Positions 36,222 through 45,340 are shown, numbered from the stretch's first letter. The stretch is 47,097 bases of DNA from Salinarchaeum sp. (GCA_007123105.1 SKNY01000065.1:1-47097), one strand, 5' to 3'. The notes: generated by a model not told the origin, from the letters alone. Program-made: numbers and translations.

Positions 36222-37289
36222 TTACTCGATCGGATACCGGAGGAGTGCAGCGATCCCACCGAGGTTAGCGAGCTGTCGACCCGGATCGTGACGAGCAGAG
36301 ATGACGACGATGTCCCCGCCCTGCTGTTCGACCTGCTGTAACACCGTTTCCGGATCGGTTGACCAGTCCCCGTCGTCGGTTCGTTCGAGCCGAAGCCGCT
36401 CATCGAGGATCGCGAGCTGTTCGACGGCGCCGTAAGCGCCAGCAGTGGCGACTTCGTCGATGCCATAGGTGACCGGCTCATCGGTTCCCAGCCGGCGCAT
36501 TATTTCTTCGACACAGGCGGCCTCCTCGCCGATGCGGGCTGCAGATCGGACCTCATCGAGAACCCCGCGCTCGAGTACTTCGTTCACCCCGCGACCGCCT
36601 GCGGCGGAGGTGTCGACCACGGTCAATCGATCGTCGAGATCGGGGTGGACGTCGGAAATGACGTCGACGGCATCCTCCTTGGTAAATCCGGGACCAGCCA
36701 CGACGATCCGATCGACGTCCAGCCGGCCAACAAGGGTTGCGATCTCCTCGAAGAAAGATGATCGCGCGCGAGCGTACTCGCCCTTGCCCGTCGGGCCGGA
36801 GATCGTTGCGATCTCCTCGGGGCCGTATTGGTTGACCGCAAATAACGTCGCCTCCCCCTCCTCGACCGTGACGATGGCGACATCCGGATCGGCGGCCGCC
36901 TCGACGGCCGCCTCCAGGCGGTCGCGTTGATCGACCGAGAAGCGTTTCTGCATGCTAATTTCGTCGTGGATGTCGACGTTGATCGTGTGATGGAAGCCGA
37001 CCTGATCCTCTCTGGAGCAGGCAACGATTTCGCCGCTGACCCGGAGGCGGTTTGCGTGCCGATCGAATTCGACGTCCTCGACCGCAACGGCAGCCCAGAG
37101 ATGTTCGCGCTGGCCACCAGTATCCCGCATGTGATCCTCCTGGCGCTGGATCCGCCGGTGGGTATCGCCCGCAACACGGTCCCCAGGTTCGATGACGTAT
37201 TGGAGATGCCAAAGGTCGTCGACGCCGTCGGGAACGACGCTCATCCGTTCATAGTCGCCGTCGATCGTTTCACGTTCGGTAATGCGCAT
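36222..37289 (-). CDS. pelA: mRNA surveillance protein pelota (aPelota/Dom34)
   Basis: A 355-residue eRF1-like protein that, with aEF1A, releases ribosomes stalled without a stop codon. Domain 1 has DGVDDLWHLQYVIEPGDRV, domain 2 the IVAGPGFTKEDAVD region and VVDTSAAGGRGVNEVL, domain 3 ends ISARHDPGRQLANLGGIAALLRYP. There is no GGQ motif, as expected for pelota. The start at 37289 lies 10 nt after the rqcH stop, so the two ribosome-rescue factors form an operon. Confidence 0.95.
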   Translation of the reverse strand: MRITERETIDGDYERMSVVPDGVDDLWHLQYVIEPGDRVAGDTHRRIQRQEDHMRDTGGQREHLWAAVAVEDVEFDRHANRLRVSGEIVACSREDQVGFHHTINVDIHDEISMQKRFSVDQRDRLEAAVEAAADPDVAIVTVEEGEATLFAVNQYGPEEIATISGPTGKGEYARARSSFFEEIATLVGRLDVDRIVVAGPGFTKEDAVDVISDVHPDLDDRLTVVDTSAAGGRGVNEVLERGVLDEVRSAARIGEEAACVEEIMRRLGTDEPVTYGIDEVATAGAYGAVEQLAILDERLRLERTDDGDWSTDPETVLQQVEQQGGDIVVISARHDPGRQLANLGGIAALLRYPIE

Positions 37290-37299
37290 ACTGTAACTC

Positions 37300-39378
37300 T
37301 CAGGGTTCGATGATGCGGCTCCGTCCCGGAGGGAGAAATCCCTGGATCTGATCCGGGCTGGCGATCTTGCGGACGAACGTCGTATCTGTGAACGACGTTC
37401 GGAAGGATCGGTAGATCCGTTTGGCGACGTCGTCTTGGGCGAATTCACCTGGTTGGACCCGACAGGTCACCTCAGCGCGTTCGAGAACCGGATCCGGCGG
37501 GCCCCCGATCACACGCGTGACGGGTTCACAGGTGATACCGATCGCGATCTCGACTTCGATGTTCTCGAAGTAATCGCGTTCACCGCGGATGACGAACGCC
37601 CCTTTCTGGAGATACTCGCCGCTTTCGGGATCCTTCCCAACCTGGTTGGCCTCGACCACGTACGCATCACCGGCGAACTGGCCGGCCTTCCATACCGAGG
37701 AATACGCGACGGCAAACTGGGCGGCCTCCTGGAGGGACCGCTCTGGGAAGGGCCCCTCACGAACCGGTTCGGACGGGTCGCTACCCTTCAAAATCGTTAC
37801 AGGGCCGCCATGAGCCTGTGCATGGACGAACCGGTCGCCGCGTTCGAGATACTTCGCGACCAGCTCTTCGTTCTGTTCGGCGTTGCGTCCGCCGAGGACA
37901 AGAAAGCCGTCGCTCGTTCTAAACCACCGAAACCGTTCGAACCAGTCATCGGGTTCCCGAACCGGAATCGACCGCCGACTCAACCAATCGGTAGGTTCGT
38001 CCTCATCCACCTCGACCGGTTCGGGCTGTGGCGAATCGCGCCGGTTCTCGAGCGCCTCGCGCTCGGCTTCCGTCTCTGCGAGTGCAGTCTTGGCGCCCTC
38101 GCGTTTGTTCTCGATCGCCTTAGCCTCCTGGTAAAGCCGGTTGGCATTCCGTTCGACGCCCGTGGTGACGTCGACGGTTACGCGATCATCGCCAAGGTCG
38201 ATCGTGACCGTCGCGTCACCAGGTTGGATGTCGGTAACGGCCGCTGCCCGTTCGTTACCGGCCTCGGCGGCATCCTCGAACCGCTCGATAATAGTGTCCC
38301 AGGGGACATCGTCAGCACGTGCGGCGGCAACCGTAGAGATGATCTCATCCACGAGGTCATACTGGGCGTACAGCATCTCCGCTCGTGTCCGTGTAGCTTC
38401 GGCTTCCTCGGCGAGGTCGTCGATGGCCGCCCGTTGCTGGTCGATAATCCGTTCGATCCGAGCGATTTCCTCCGCCAGATCGGGACCGTCGTCCGTGTCC
38501 TCCTCGACCGGTATCGTCTCGAGTTCGACATAGTACTGATCGACTGCGGTCGAAAACCGATCGAATTGCTCGAACGCGAGGGCTTCGTACTCGACAAGGG
38601 GTAACGGCGTGACATCCACGGGTTGATCATCGGTGCGGTATATCCGGGGGTCAAAGGTCCGTTCGCGAATCCGGTCGGCAACCGAGCAAAGCGCCTCATA
38701 GACCCGTTCGATGACCGCTTCGTCGATGTTGTCGGTCGGCATCGACCCATCAACCCCGGCTCTGGCACACAGTTCCTCCGCATAGGTTCCCCCGAGATTC
38801 AGCTGCGTGGCAAGCGTCCGGACGAGATCCGCATCGGATGCTTGAATGAGACCGGCTACCCGGTCGTATCCAACGGAGAACGGATCGAGCTGGCGATCCG
38901 GGTACTCATACGTTCCCCCGGGTGCAATCGTTCGCGACCGCAGCCGTACCGTCTCCAGTGCGTCGATGATGGTGTCGGTCGCATCACATACGATTAGATT
39001 GCCTTGGCCGAACAGTTCGACGATCACCGTCGTTGATTCATCCCCACGGACGAACCGTAACGTGACGATGCGGTCGAACTCGTACTGCTCGACGGACTCA
39101 AGACTCGCACCCGTCAACCGATTGCGTAACATCTTCGCAAAGTTCGGGGGCCGATCCGGGGCATCCGGTACCCGTTCGGGGTCGGCCATGTGAATGCGCT
39201 TGTACTCACCAACCTGACAGAGCAGTTCGATCCGGCCACGATCGAAATCCCGCATCCGAAACCGAACGAGGTCGTCCGGGTAGAGATACGCCTTGTCGAT
39301 CTTCGCACCCCGGTAGTCGCGAAGCTCGCCCACGAGGGCCGCGATGTCGATGCTCGTGAGTTCCCGTTTGGCCTCCAT
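37300..39378 (-). CDS. rqcH: RqcH/NFACT ribosome-associated quality-control protein (Rqc2 homologue)
   Basis: A 692-residue NFACT protein: NFACT-N (1-about 240, starting KRELTSIDIAALVGELRDYRGAKIDKAY), HhH region, a long acidic coiled coil (about 290-450) and NFACT-R (SDGFLVLGGRNAEQNEELVAKYL, about 485). The family binds peptidyl-tRNA on stalled 60S/50S subunits and recruits tRNA-Ala to add C-terminal alanine tails. It precedes pelA by 10 nt, linking ribosome splitting with nascent-chain handling. The ATG at 39378 gives the expected N-terminus. Confidence 0.94.
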   Translation of the reverse strand: MEAKRELTSIDIAALVGELRDYRGAKIDKAYLYPDDLVRFRMRDFDRGRIELLCQVGEYKRIHMADPERVPDAPDRPPNFAKMLRNRLTGASLESVEQYEFDRIVTLRFVRGDESTTVIVELFGQGNLIVCDATDTIIDALETVRLRSRTIAPGGTYEYPDRQLDPFSVGYDRVAGLIQASDADLVRTLATQLNLGGTYAEELCARAGVDGSMPTDNIDEAVIERVYEALCSVADRIRERTFDPRIYRTDDQPVDVTPLPLVEYEALAFEQFDRFSTAVDQYYVELETIPVEEDTDDGPDLAEEIARIERIIDQQRAAIDDLAEEAEATRTRAEMLYAQYDLVDEIISTVAAARADDVPWDTIIERFEDAAEAGNERAAAVTDIQPGDATVTIDLGDDRVTVDVTTGVERNANRLYQEAKAIENKREGAKTALAETEAEREALENRRDSPQPEPVEVDEDEPTDWLSRRSIPVREPDDWFERFRWFRTSDGFLVLGGRNAEQNEELVAKYLERGDRFVHAQAHGGPVTILKGSDPSEPVREGPFPERSLQEAAQFAVAYSSVWKAGQFAGDAYVVEANQVGKDPESGEYLQKGAFVIRGERDYFENIEVEIAIGITCEPVTRVIGGPPDPVLERAEVTCRVQPGEFAQDDVAKRIYRSFRTSFTDTTFVRKIASPDQIQGFLPPGRSRIIEP

Positions 39379-39421
39379 GTACGCAGTGAACGGAACGGCG
39401 GGAAAGGCCTATCGCTCCGAC

Positions 39422-41074
39422 TCAGGACAGTTGTTTCACGACGTAAGGTCCGTCTTGTTTGTACCCGAGCTGCTCGCGATAGTACTGGCGGGCACCGATG
39501 CCACTGATTACACTCAGACGATCGTACCCGGCATCGGCCGCAATCTCCTCGGCCCGAAGCATGAGCGTCTTGCCGTGGCCCCGGTGCTGGTAGTCACCGC
39601 CGGCACCGATTTCGGCTTCTGCACCATAGACGTGTAACTCCCGGACAATCGCGGCGTTTGCAAGCTCGGTTCGGTGTGTGTCCCCCGGAAAGCGGAGGCG
39701 ACAGAATCCGACGAGAATGTCGGCATCGGGATCTTCGATGCTCAGGAAATGTTCGGTCCCACCGGCAGCCTCGTACGAGTGTTCGAGCAGCTCGAGCTGG
39801 TCTGGCGTCCCGTCTGCGTGGCCCACCTCGCGACACCGAATACAGCGACAACGACCACCCGACTCCGCCAGCCGTTCCCGCGCGAGCTGTCGGAGATTCG
39901 ATTTCCAGACGCCGGCCTCGATGAAATCAGCCGGGATATCGCGCTGGACGCGCTGGAGTCTGACATACGGTGGAATAGCTGCCTTGATCTCGGCGACAAG
40001 GTCGGCGGCCTCCTCATTCGTCAACGGTTCATATTCGCCCTCGCGCCACATGTCGTAGGTGCGTGTTCCGGCCACGACCAACGTTGGATAGATCTTGAGG
40101 TAATCCGGCCGCCATGTTGGATCCGCAAACAGTCGTTGGAAATCCTTCCGGTCCATCTCCGACGTCATGCCGGGTTGGCCTGGCATCATGTGGAAGCCGA
40201 CCTTAAAACCGGCGTCCCGGAGGCGTCGGTTGGCCATACGGGAGGCGGCCGTCCCGTGACCACGGTGCATGGCCCGGTTGATCTCGTCGTAGGTGGTCTG
40301 GACGCCGAGTTCGACCTTCGTGCCACCCAATCGCAACATGCGGTCAATCTGTTCGGTCCCACACCAATCCGGTTTGGTCTCAAACGTCGTCGCGACGTTC
40401 CGGACGGTGGCAGTTTCGTTGCGACTGATGACGTCCTCGAGGTACGCAAACGTATCGGCGGGATCCTGCCGCAGACGTGCTGGGTCGTCGACGTGAAGTC
40501 GCGTATCAGGGTCGAAGTCGTTCATCGCCTGCAAGGCCCGTCTGACGAACCAGGTCTGGTAATCGTGGCTCCGGGCAGTCATCGTACCACCCATGAGAAT
40601 TAGTTCGACCTTGTCGACCGGATGGCCAATCGTCCGGAGCTGGTGTAACCGGAGCGTCACTTGTGCGTACGGATCATACTCTGTTTGCACACCCCGGGCT
40701 GCCGCCGGTTCGTGACCGGTATAACTCTGTGCGCTCGAAAACTTCGATGCCGGCCCACCGGGACAGTACAAACACTTACCGTGGGGACACATTGCCGGGC
40801 TGGTCATAATGGCGACCGGAGAAACGCCAGAAGCCGTACGAACGGGTTTGCGGCTGATCACGGGCTCGACGGCATCAATTTCGTCGGATTGTGCGTGTTC
40901 GAGGATTTCGCCGTTGGTCGGTACCTTTGGGGATGCGTATTGTCCACATACCACCAATTTTTCTCGTTCGAGATCGTCCCGGTCGATCTCCCCGTCCACG
41001 ATGCGGCGGACCAGCTCCCGGCACGTCCGCTCGAACGCCTCTGACTCCTCTGCGGTCGCGCTGTCGGAGTGCAC
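39422..41074 (-). CDS. elp3: tRNA U34 carboxymethyltransferase Elp3 (radical SAM + GNAT)
   Basis: A 550-residue archaeal Elp3. The radical SAM cluster cysteines lie in CPHGKCLYC (C96, C101, C104), followed by MGGTMTARSHDYQ and ELGVQTTYDEI. The C-terminal GNAT domain has GAGGDYQHRGHGKTLM. It installs carboxymethyl groups on wobble uridine of tRNAs. No ATG is usable near the N-terminus: GTG at 41074 is chosen, since it lies 43 nt after the stop of the DHH gene; a TTG further upstream would overlap that gene. It precedes rqcH by 43 nt. Confidence 0.93.
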   Translation of the reverse strand: MHSDSATAEESEAFERTCRELVRRIVDGEIDRDDLEREKLVVCGQYASPKVPTNGEILEHAQSDEIDAVEPVISRKPVRTASGVSPVAIMTSPAMCPHGKCLYCPGGPASKFSSAQSYTGHEPAAARGVQTEYDPYAQVTLRLHQLRTIGHPVDKVELILMGGTMTARSHDYQTWFVRRALQAMNDFDPDTRLHVDDPARLRQDPADTFAYLEDVISRNETATVRNVATTFETKPDWCGTEQIDRMLRLGGTKVELGVQTTYDEINRAMHRGHGTAASRMANRRLRDAGFKVGFHMMPGQPGMTSEMDRKDFQRLFADPTWRPDYLKIYPTLVVAGTRTYDMWREGEYEPLTNEEAADLVAEIKAAIPPYVRLQRVQRDIPADFIEAGVWKSNLRQLARERLAESGGRCRCIRCREVGHADGTPDQLELLEHSYEAAGGTEHFLSIEDPDADILVGFCRLRFPGDTHRTELANAAIVRELHVYGAEAEIGAGGDYQHRGHGKTLMLRAEEIAADAGYDRLSVISGIGARQYYREQLGYKQDGPYVVKQLS

Positions 41075-41117
41075 GCCTGTGATACGTTCGGGTCGATCGT
41101 CGAATAAGGATGTCGCC

Positions 41118-43016
41118 TCAACCAAGCGAATCGGTGATGGCCTCGACGATCGCTGTCCGGACGGTATCCCGCCGACCCGACAGAAATTGCATGCCGTGAC
41201 GTGATGGCTCGATCCCGGCATGAGGGACCGCAGCGGCCACACGGTCGATCACCGTCGGGAGCTCCGATGGCTCTGCGCCGGCGATCCAGCACTCATCGAC
41301 ACCGAGAACGACCGTGACTGAGGCCGCGTCTTCGTCCCGGTGCAACGCATCGGTCAGGACAGCTGCCGGCGGAAATTCGAATCGGTGAGTATCCTGCTCT
41401 GCATCGAGCATCACGAGATCGCCGCCAACGGTCGAGATTCGATCCACGTTTCGCCGGGCCGTCTCCAGAGCAGTCTCCAATCTGGCTCGGTACTGCGCAC
41501 TGATGTGGCCCGCAAGTTCCCTGGCGGCGTCGCCGTTGAAGAGAAGATCTTCGATGAGTTCGCGTTTGTCATCGTACCGCTGGTAGTACGCGATGAGGGC
41601 GATTGCGTCGTGTCGTTCGGTGAGAGCTTCATCGTCGTAACCGTGAGCAGCCGCGAGCTCGCGGTACACCGACGGTGGTTCCTCGTAACTCACCGCCGGC
41701 AGGTGTACAAACGAATCGGCGGCCTCGGGATCGACCAGTGCCCCGACAGTCGCTGCGACGGTTGTCGCCGACCGGTCGTCCTCGACCACTGCACGCACCC
41801 CAAACGAGAAATCAGCGGGTCGGGGGTTCGAATCGACGATCGCGCCGTCGACCCCGAACAGTTCGAGGAACTCAAGGGCGGCTGCATCCTCGGAATTCGA
41901 ACCGGCACCAACGAGGAGCACGAACGGTTGCGTGCCATCACGGTCGACGTCAAACATGGCATCACCCAGGTCATACGCCCCATCCCGAAGGGGACGGCGA
42001 CGAACGAGATGATAACGTTCGACTGTATCACCGTGTACCTGGTCTATCCACCCCGCTATGGCCCGTTCGAGCGCAGCGCCACCGACAACGCCATCGGCAG
42101 TCGCTGGGTGCCGAATGACGATTGGTGTCCGAACGATGACGGCGCGCCGAACGGCGGTGGCGACTGCGGCAACGTCGTCCATCAGTTTCTGGATGACCGG
42201 GTCTTCGACAAGGGGTTCAACCGCGTCCGGCTGGGCGCGTTCGACGAGCGCCGAATCGATCCGACCCTTGAGATCATCGGCGGCCGCCTCCTCGAGGAGT
42301 GCGATCTCATCGCTTTCGATCTGAATGTCGCCGCGATGTCGTTCGACGACACCGAGGACTTCGACCGCATCGTCTGCAGTGATTGACGGATACGCGCGGA
42401 CTCCTGCGGACTCGAAGGCGGCGATCTCGGCCGTACCGGTCTCGTCGCGTATCGAAAAGATCGTCGGTCCACTCGTTTGCCTGACGTTCGCTACGACGCC
42501 TTCGATCATCACACTCGAACCAACGGCATCGTCGAGCTGTTCGATCGGGACACGTTCGACCGATTCCGTGCTCGCAGTTGCGTCCTCGGTCGGTTGTTCG
42601 GGCTGTTCTGTGGTGGTGAGTGGTTGCTCGTCGGTCGCTGGTTCGGCCTGTGGTGCGGCGGAGGTCGGTTCTCCCTCGGGCTCCGCGTCCGCATTGGGAT
42701 CGTGGACCGATTCGCCACGGAATTCTGAATCCGACTGACGGATCGACCACGCGAGGTCAACGTTACCGTTGTTCTGGACGTTTTCGACCTGGACGATGAC
42801 TTCGTCGCCCTCGGACCAACCTAGGTTTTCCAGTCGCGTATCGAGTTGGCTGCGGTGTAACAACCCAGTGACGGAGTCGCCGATGCGAACGAATACCCCG
42901 AAATCAGCGTATCCATCGACCGTTCCCCGATAAAACCGACCGGCCTCGAGTTCGGCCGCTTCGGATCCGCGAAACTCAAAGAGGATGTCCTCTTCGTGAA
43001 GGTTATCCCAAGTCAT
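41118..43016 (-). CDS. S1-OB-DHH family protein (RecJ-like), DHH motif degenerate
   Basis: A 632-residue protein: an S1 RNA-binding domain (about 22-95, GRFYRGTVDGYADFGVFVRI), an acidic Pro/Thr/Glu linker (about 100-160), a tRNA_anti-like OB fold (SSVMIEGVVANVRQTSG) and a DHH/RecJ-like C-terminal half. Where active DHH enzymes have a D-H-H/D-x-D-G cluster, this one reads VIRHPATADGVVGG, keeping one His and one Asp only. It may be a nucleic-acid-binding scaffold rather than a nuclease. Haloarchaea have several RecJ paralogues and some are known to be divergent. Confidence 0.82.
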   Translation of the reverse strand: MTWDNLHEEDILFEFRGSEAAELEAGRFYRGTVDGYADFGVFVRIGDSVTGLLHRSQLDTRLENLGWSEGDEVIVQVENVQNNGNVDLAWSIRQSDSEFRGESVHDPNADAEPEGEPTSAAPQAEPATDEQPLTTTEQPEQPTEDATASTESVERVPIEQLDDAVGSSVMIEGVVANVRQTSGPTIFSIRDETGTAEIAAFESAGVRAYPSITADDAVEVLGVVERHRGDIQIESDEIALLEEAAADDLKGRIDSALVERAQPDAVEPLVEDPVIQKLMDDVAAVATAVRRAVIVRTPIVIRHPATADGVVGGAALERAIAGWIDQVHGDTVERYHLVRRRPLRDGAYDLGDAMFDVDRDGTQPFVLLVGAGSNSEDAAALEFLELFGVDGAIVDSNPRPADFSFGVRAVVEDDRSATTVAATVGALVDPEAADSFVHLPAVSYEEPPSVYRELAAAHGYDDEALTERHDAIALIAYYQRYDDKRELIEDLLFNGDAARELAGHISAQYRARLETALETARRNVDRISTVGGDLVMLDAEQDTHRFEFPPAAVLTDALHRDEDAASVTVVLGVDECWIAGAEPSELPTVIDRVAAAVPHAGIEPSRHGMQFLSGRRDTVRTAIVEAITDSLG

Positions 43017-43163
43017 CTCGGGACCTCCGTGAATGACATCAGGTCACTGCCACCGGCGACTGTCCGGGCCAGAGCACAATACAACGGAAAACACGGAATA
43101 CCGTACGAACTCATTGTCACAGAGGTCAGCCCGGACGTTAAAACGGTTGTCGAATCGTCACCG

Positions 43164-43433
43164 TCATCCGAAGCCCTCGACATCGCCTTGTTCAGCGACA
43201 TACGCGAGACCGTCGACGAGTGCCTCGGCTTCTTCGGGAAAGAGTGCGACCTCGATCTCGTTTCCCTCATCGTCTGCAAACGCGAGCTTCACTCGATTAT
43301 CACCGAACGGACGGGCCGTCGCTGCAGACACATCGTACAGCTTGACAGTAGCTGCTTTCGTTTGGGCGCCAACGTTCTGAACTGAGCCTTGCTTGAGCTG
43401 AATCAAGAAGTCGACGAGCTCGAGCGTGAGCAT
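43164..43433 (-). CDS. Conserved hypothetical protein
   Basis: An 89-residue protein with a helix (LTLELVDFLIQLKQGSVQ), a strand-rich centre (AATVKLYDVSAAT, NRVKLAFADDEGNEIEVALFPEEAEAL) and an acidic C-terminus. No family recognised. GTG at 43439 two codons earlier is also possible. It is followed by a 147-nt spacer without a clear promoter before the DHH gene, and preceded by the FMN reductase gene on the same strand. Confidence 0.6.
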   Translation of the reverse strand: MLTLELVDFLIQLKQGSVQNVGAQTKAATVKLYDVSAATARPFGDNRVKLAFADDEGNEIEVALFPEEAEALVDGLAYVAEQGDVEGFG

Positions 43434-43471
43434 GGCCACAAATCACCTGGCGAGAAGAAAACCGCTCCGGC

Positions 43472-44059
43472 TTACCGGTGGGCAGCACCCACGTTCTCCT
43501 CACTCTCGAAGGAGTGCTGGTGGGGTGAGATGCGGGCATACTCGACCGCCCGTTCGCCGAGTTCGACGACACGCTCCTCGATCGCCTCGTCGGTGAATCT
43601 ATCGCCCTCGATGACCGTCCGTGCTCGTGGGACTGCGACCTCCCATGGCAAGACCCACGCGTTCAACGATCGACACACAGATCGCAAATGTTCGAGAGCC
43701 GTGATCGGGAACCGACCCCCGGCAACAGCGAGTAAGCCGACGGTCGCATCTTCGAATTCGTCGAACCCGCAGTGGTCAATCATGTTCTTGAGCACCCCGG
43801 AGTACGAGCCATGGTACATTGGGGTACCAAGCAGAATGGCATCACTTGCAGCGACGACGTCGCGCAACCGCTCGACATCGCCGGCCGCAGCCGCATCGGG
43901 ATCGAGTAAGGGGATATCGAGCGAACGACCCTCGAGATGAGTCGTCTCCGCACCGGCAGTGGCGCTCGCTGTCAACGCCCGCTCGATTGCAACATGGGTA
44001 TAACTGCCAGCTCGGCGACTACCGCTCAATCCGACGACGCGAATGGGTCCGTCGGTCAT
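43472..44059 (-). CDS. NADPH-dependent FMN reductase (flavodoxin-like)
   Basis: A 195-residue flavodoxin-fold oxidoreductase. The FMN phosphate loop is VVGLSGSRRAGSYTHVA, and the second flavin contact is LLGTPMYHGSYSGVLKNMIDH. These enzymes reduce FMN, quinones or azo compounds with NADPH. ATG at 44059 is chosen for family fit; GTG/ATG codons six to nine codons earlier are less likely. A TATA-like GTTAAG lies 24-29 nt upstream and a perfect palindrome GGTCATATGACC (44096-44107) just beyond it. Confidence 0.88.
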   Translation of the reverse strand: MTDGPIRVVGLSGSRRAGSYTHVAIERALTASATAGAETTHLEGRSLDIPLLDPDAAAAGDVERLRDVVAASDAILLGTPMYHGSYSGVLKNMIDHCGFDEFEDATVGLLAVAGGRFPITALEHLRSVCRSLNAWVLPWEVAVPRARTVIEGDRFTDEAIEERVVELGERAVEYARISPHQHSFESEENVGAAHR

Positions 44060-44404
44060 ACGGACACGAGCACGCATCGGTGCTTAACGATTGTTGGTCA
44101 TATGACCGACTACCAGCAGGCACTCCAATCCAGTTTCCGTGAAATCAGTTCCGATGAATTGATTCTGTGCTCGCCCGTAAGCCGTCCGACCAAGTACCCG
44201 CAGGACACTCGGGCGGTCAACGGCTTCATTGAATCGCCCCGAGGATGACGGCTGTGTACCAGCTAGGCGTGTCGGTGTGCATCGCCTCGGGGTCAAGCCC
44301 CGAGGCACTGTCTTCCTTATCTGTAACACGGTGCGGACTCGTCGGACCCGAAGCGGCAAAGGCGTGCGTCGATCGCACCCCGTAGCCAAGCACGCCGACG
44401 ACGC
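44060..44404. other. 345-nt non-coding region with a perfect hairpin and palindrome
   Basis: Contains GGTCATATGACC (44096-44107, a perfect palindrome), a possible 48-codon ORF on the plus strand (44102-44248, starting MTDYQQALQ) of doubtful reality, and a perfect 9-bp hairpin: GCCTCGGGG (44284-44292), loop TCAAG, CCCCGAGGC (44298-44306). A further GCCCCGAGG copy lies near 44235-44245. Short stems of this type are common at ends of haloarchaeal IS200/IS605 elements, so this may be a relic right end or an RNA derived from one. Both flanking genes are on the minus strand. Confidence 0.5.
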
Positions 44405-45340
44405 CTACGAATCGTAACCGGAGCTAGCAAGCCGAACAATCGTCGTCCCAACGTCATTCTCCTCGAGTTCGACCAGCCCATCATCAGCAAGGTCATTCAC
44501 TACCCCGCACAACCAGTCTCGACCAAACTCACCTGCTGGATCGTAATCGACACGAACTGTTCGACCTAGTGTATCCAGTGCCACCGGCTCGCCTGAAGTC
44601 AGCGCCCGGACGATTCGGCCTCGATACTGGCGGCGGCTTCCGGCAAAGGCAGCCTGTGTCGGGACGTCCGGTGCCCGAAAGTCACCGGTGTCGTACGCCC
44701 GACACGAGTCCTGCCAGGGACACTCCTCGCAATTCGGATCGGCAGTACAAACCGTGGCACCGAGTTCCATGATGGCATTGTTCCAGGTGCGTGAGCGTCC
44801 TGGGGGGAGCAATACATCAGCCACCGCGCCGTGCGTGGGTGGCTCATCAGCGGTGTCCATCGCGAGCAACCGGTGAACGACTCGCTTGACGTTCGTGTCC
44901 ACGACAGCGCCGCCGGCGTTGAACGCGAAACTTGCCACTGCATTGGCTGTATAGGGACCGACACCCGGTAATTCCTCTAAGGACGCTGGATCCTCGGGTA
45001 TCTCGCCGTCCCACGCCTCCACGATTTGAACGGCGGCCTCGTGCAGATACCGCGCACGTCGATTGTATCCCAATCGATGTGATGACCAGAACGCGATCAC
45101 CACGTCGACTCTCGTAGCCGCAAGCGAGTGGATGTCCGGCCATCGGTCGAGAAATGCCGTCCAGGCCTCCTCGACGCGAGAAAGTTGGGTCTGCTGGCTC
45201 ATGACCTCCATGACCAGAATCGCGAACGGATCCGTCGTCTCCCGCCATGGAAACGACCGTTTGTGTATTTCATACCAGTCGACCAACTGATCCTGCAGAT
45301 CAGAGGCCGGAGCGGGAAGGTCGACGTCAGCCGCGGTCAT
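44405..45340 (-). CDS. mutY: A/G-specific adenine glycosylase
   Basis: A 311-residue HhH-GPD glycosylase removing adenine opposite 8-oxoguanine. The catalytic Glu lies in LVMEVMSQQTQ (E45), the HhH motif is LPGVGPYTANAVASF, and the catalytic Asp is in VDTNVKRVVHRL (D148). The iron-sulfur cysteines are C198, C204, C207 and C213, i.e. C-x5-C-x2-C-x5-C, one residue shorter in the first spacer than the usual C-x6-C-x2-C-x5-C. The C-terminal domain is short (about 95 residues), without a clear Nudix-like region. It is divergent from the 45435 gene. Confidence 0.93.
   Translation of the reverse strand: MTAADVDLPAPASDLQDQLVDWYEIHKRSFPWRETTDPFAILVMEVMSQQTQLSRVEEAWTAFLDRWPDIHSLAATRVDVVIAFWSSHRLGYNRRARYLHEAAVQIVEAWDGEIPEDPASLEELPGVGPYTANAVASFAFNAGGAVVDTNVKRVVHRLLAMDTADEPPTHGAVADVLLPPGRSRTWNNAIMELGATVCTADPNCEECPWQDSCRAYDTGDFRAPDVPTQAAFAGSRRQYRGRIVRALTSGEPVALDTLGRTVRVDYDPAGEFGRDWLCGVVNDLADDGLVELEENDVGTTIVRLASSGYDS

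Noticed and set aside
37435-38604. 389-codon ORF antisense to rqcH
   Set aside because: Shadow of rqcH. Its protein lacks a haloarchaeal fold pattern, and rqcH has clear NFACT motifs.
41340-42386. 348-codon ORF antisense to the S1-OB-DHH gene
   Set aside because: Shadow frame; no domain and no promoter-like element upstream.
44102-44248. 48-codon ORF (MTDYQQALQ start) as a confident gene
   Set aside because: Its codon use is not clearly haloarchaeal and it ends within the hairpin-bearing region. It is listed only inside the regional entry.
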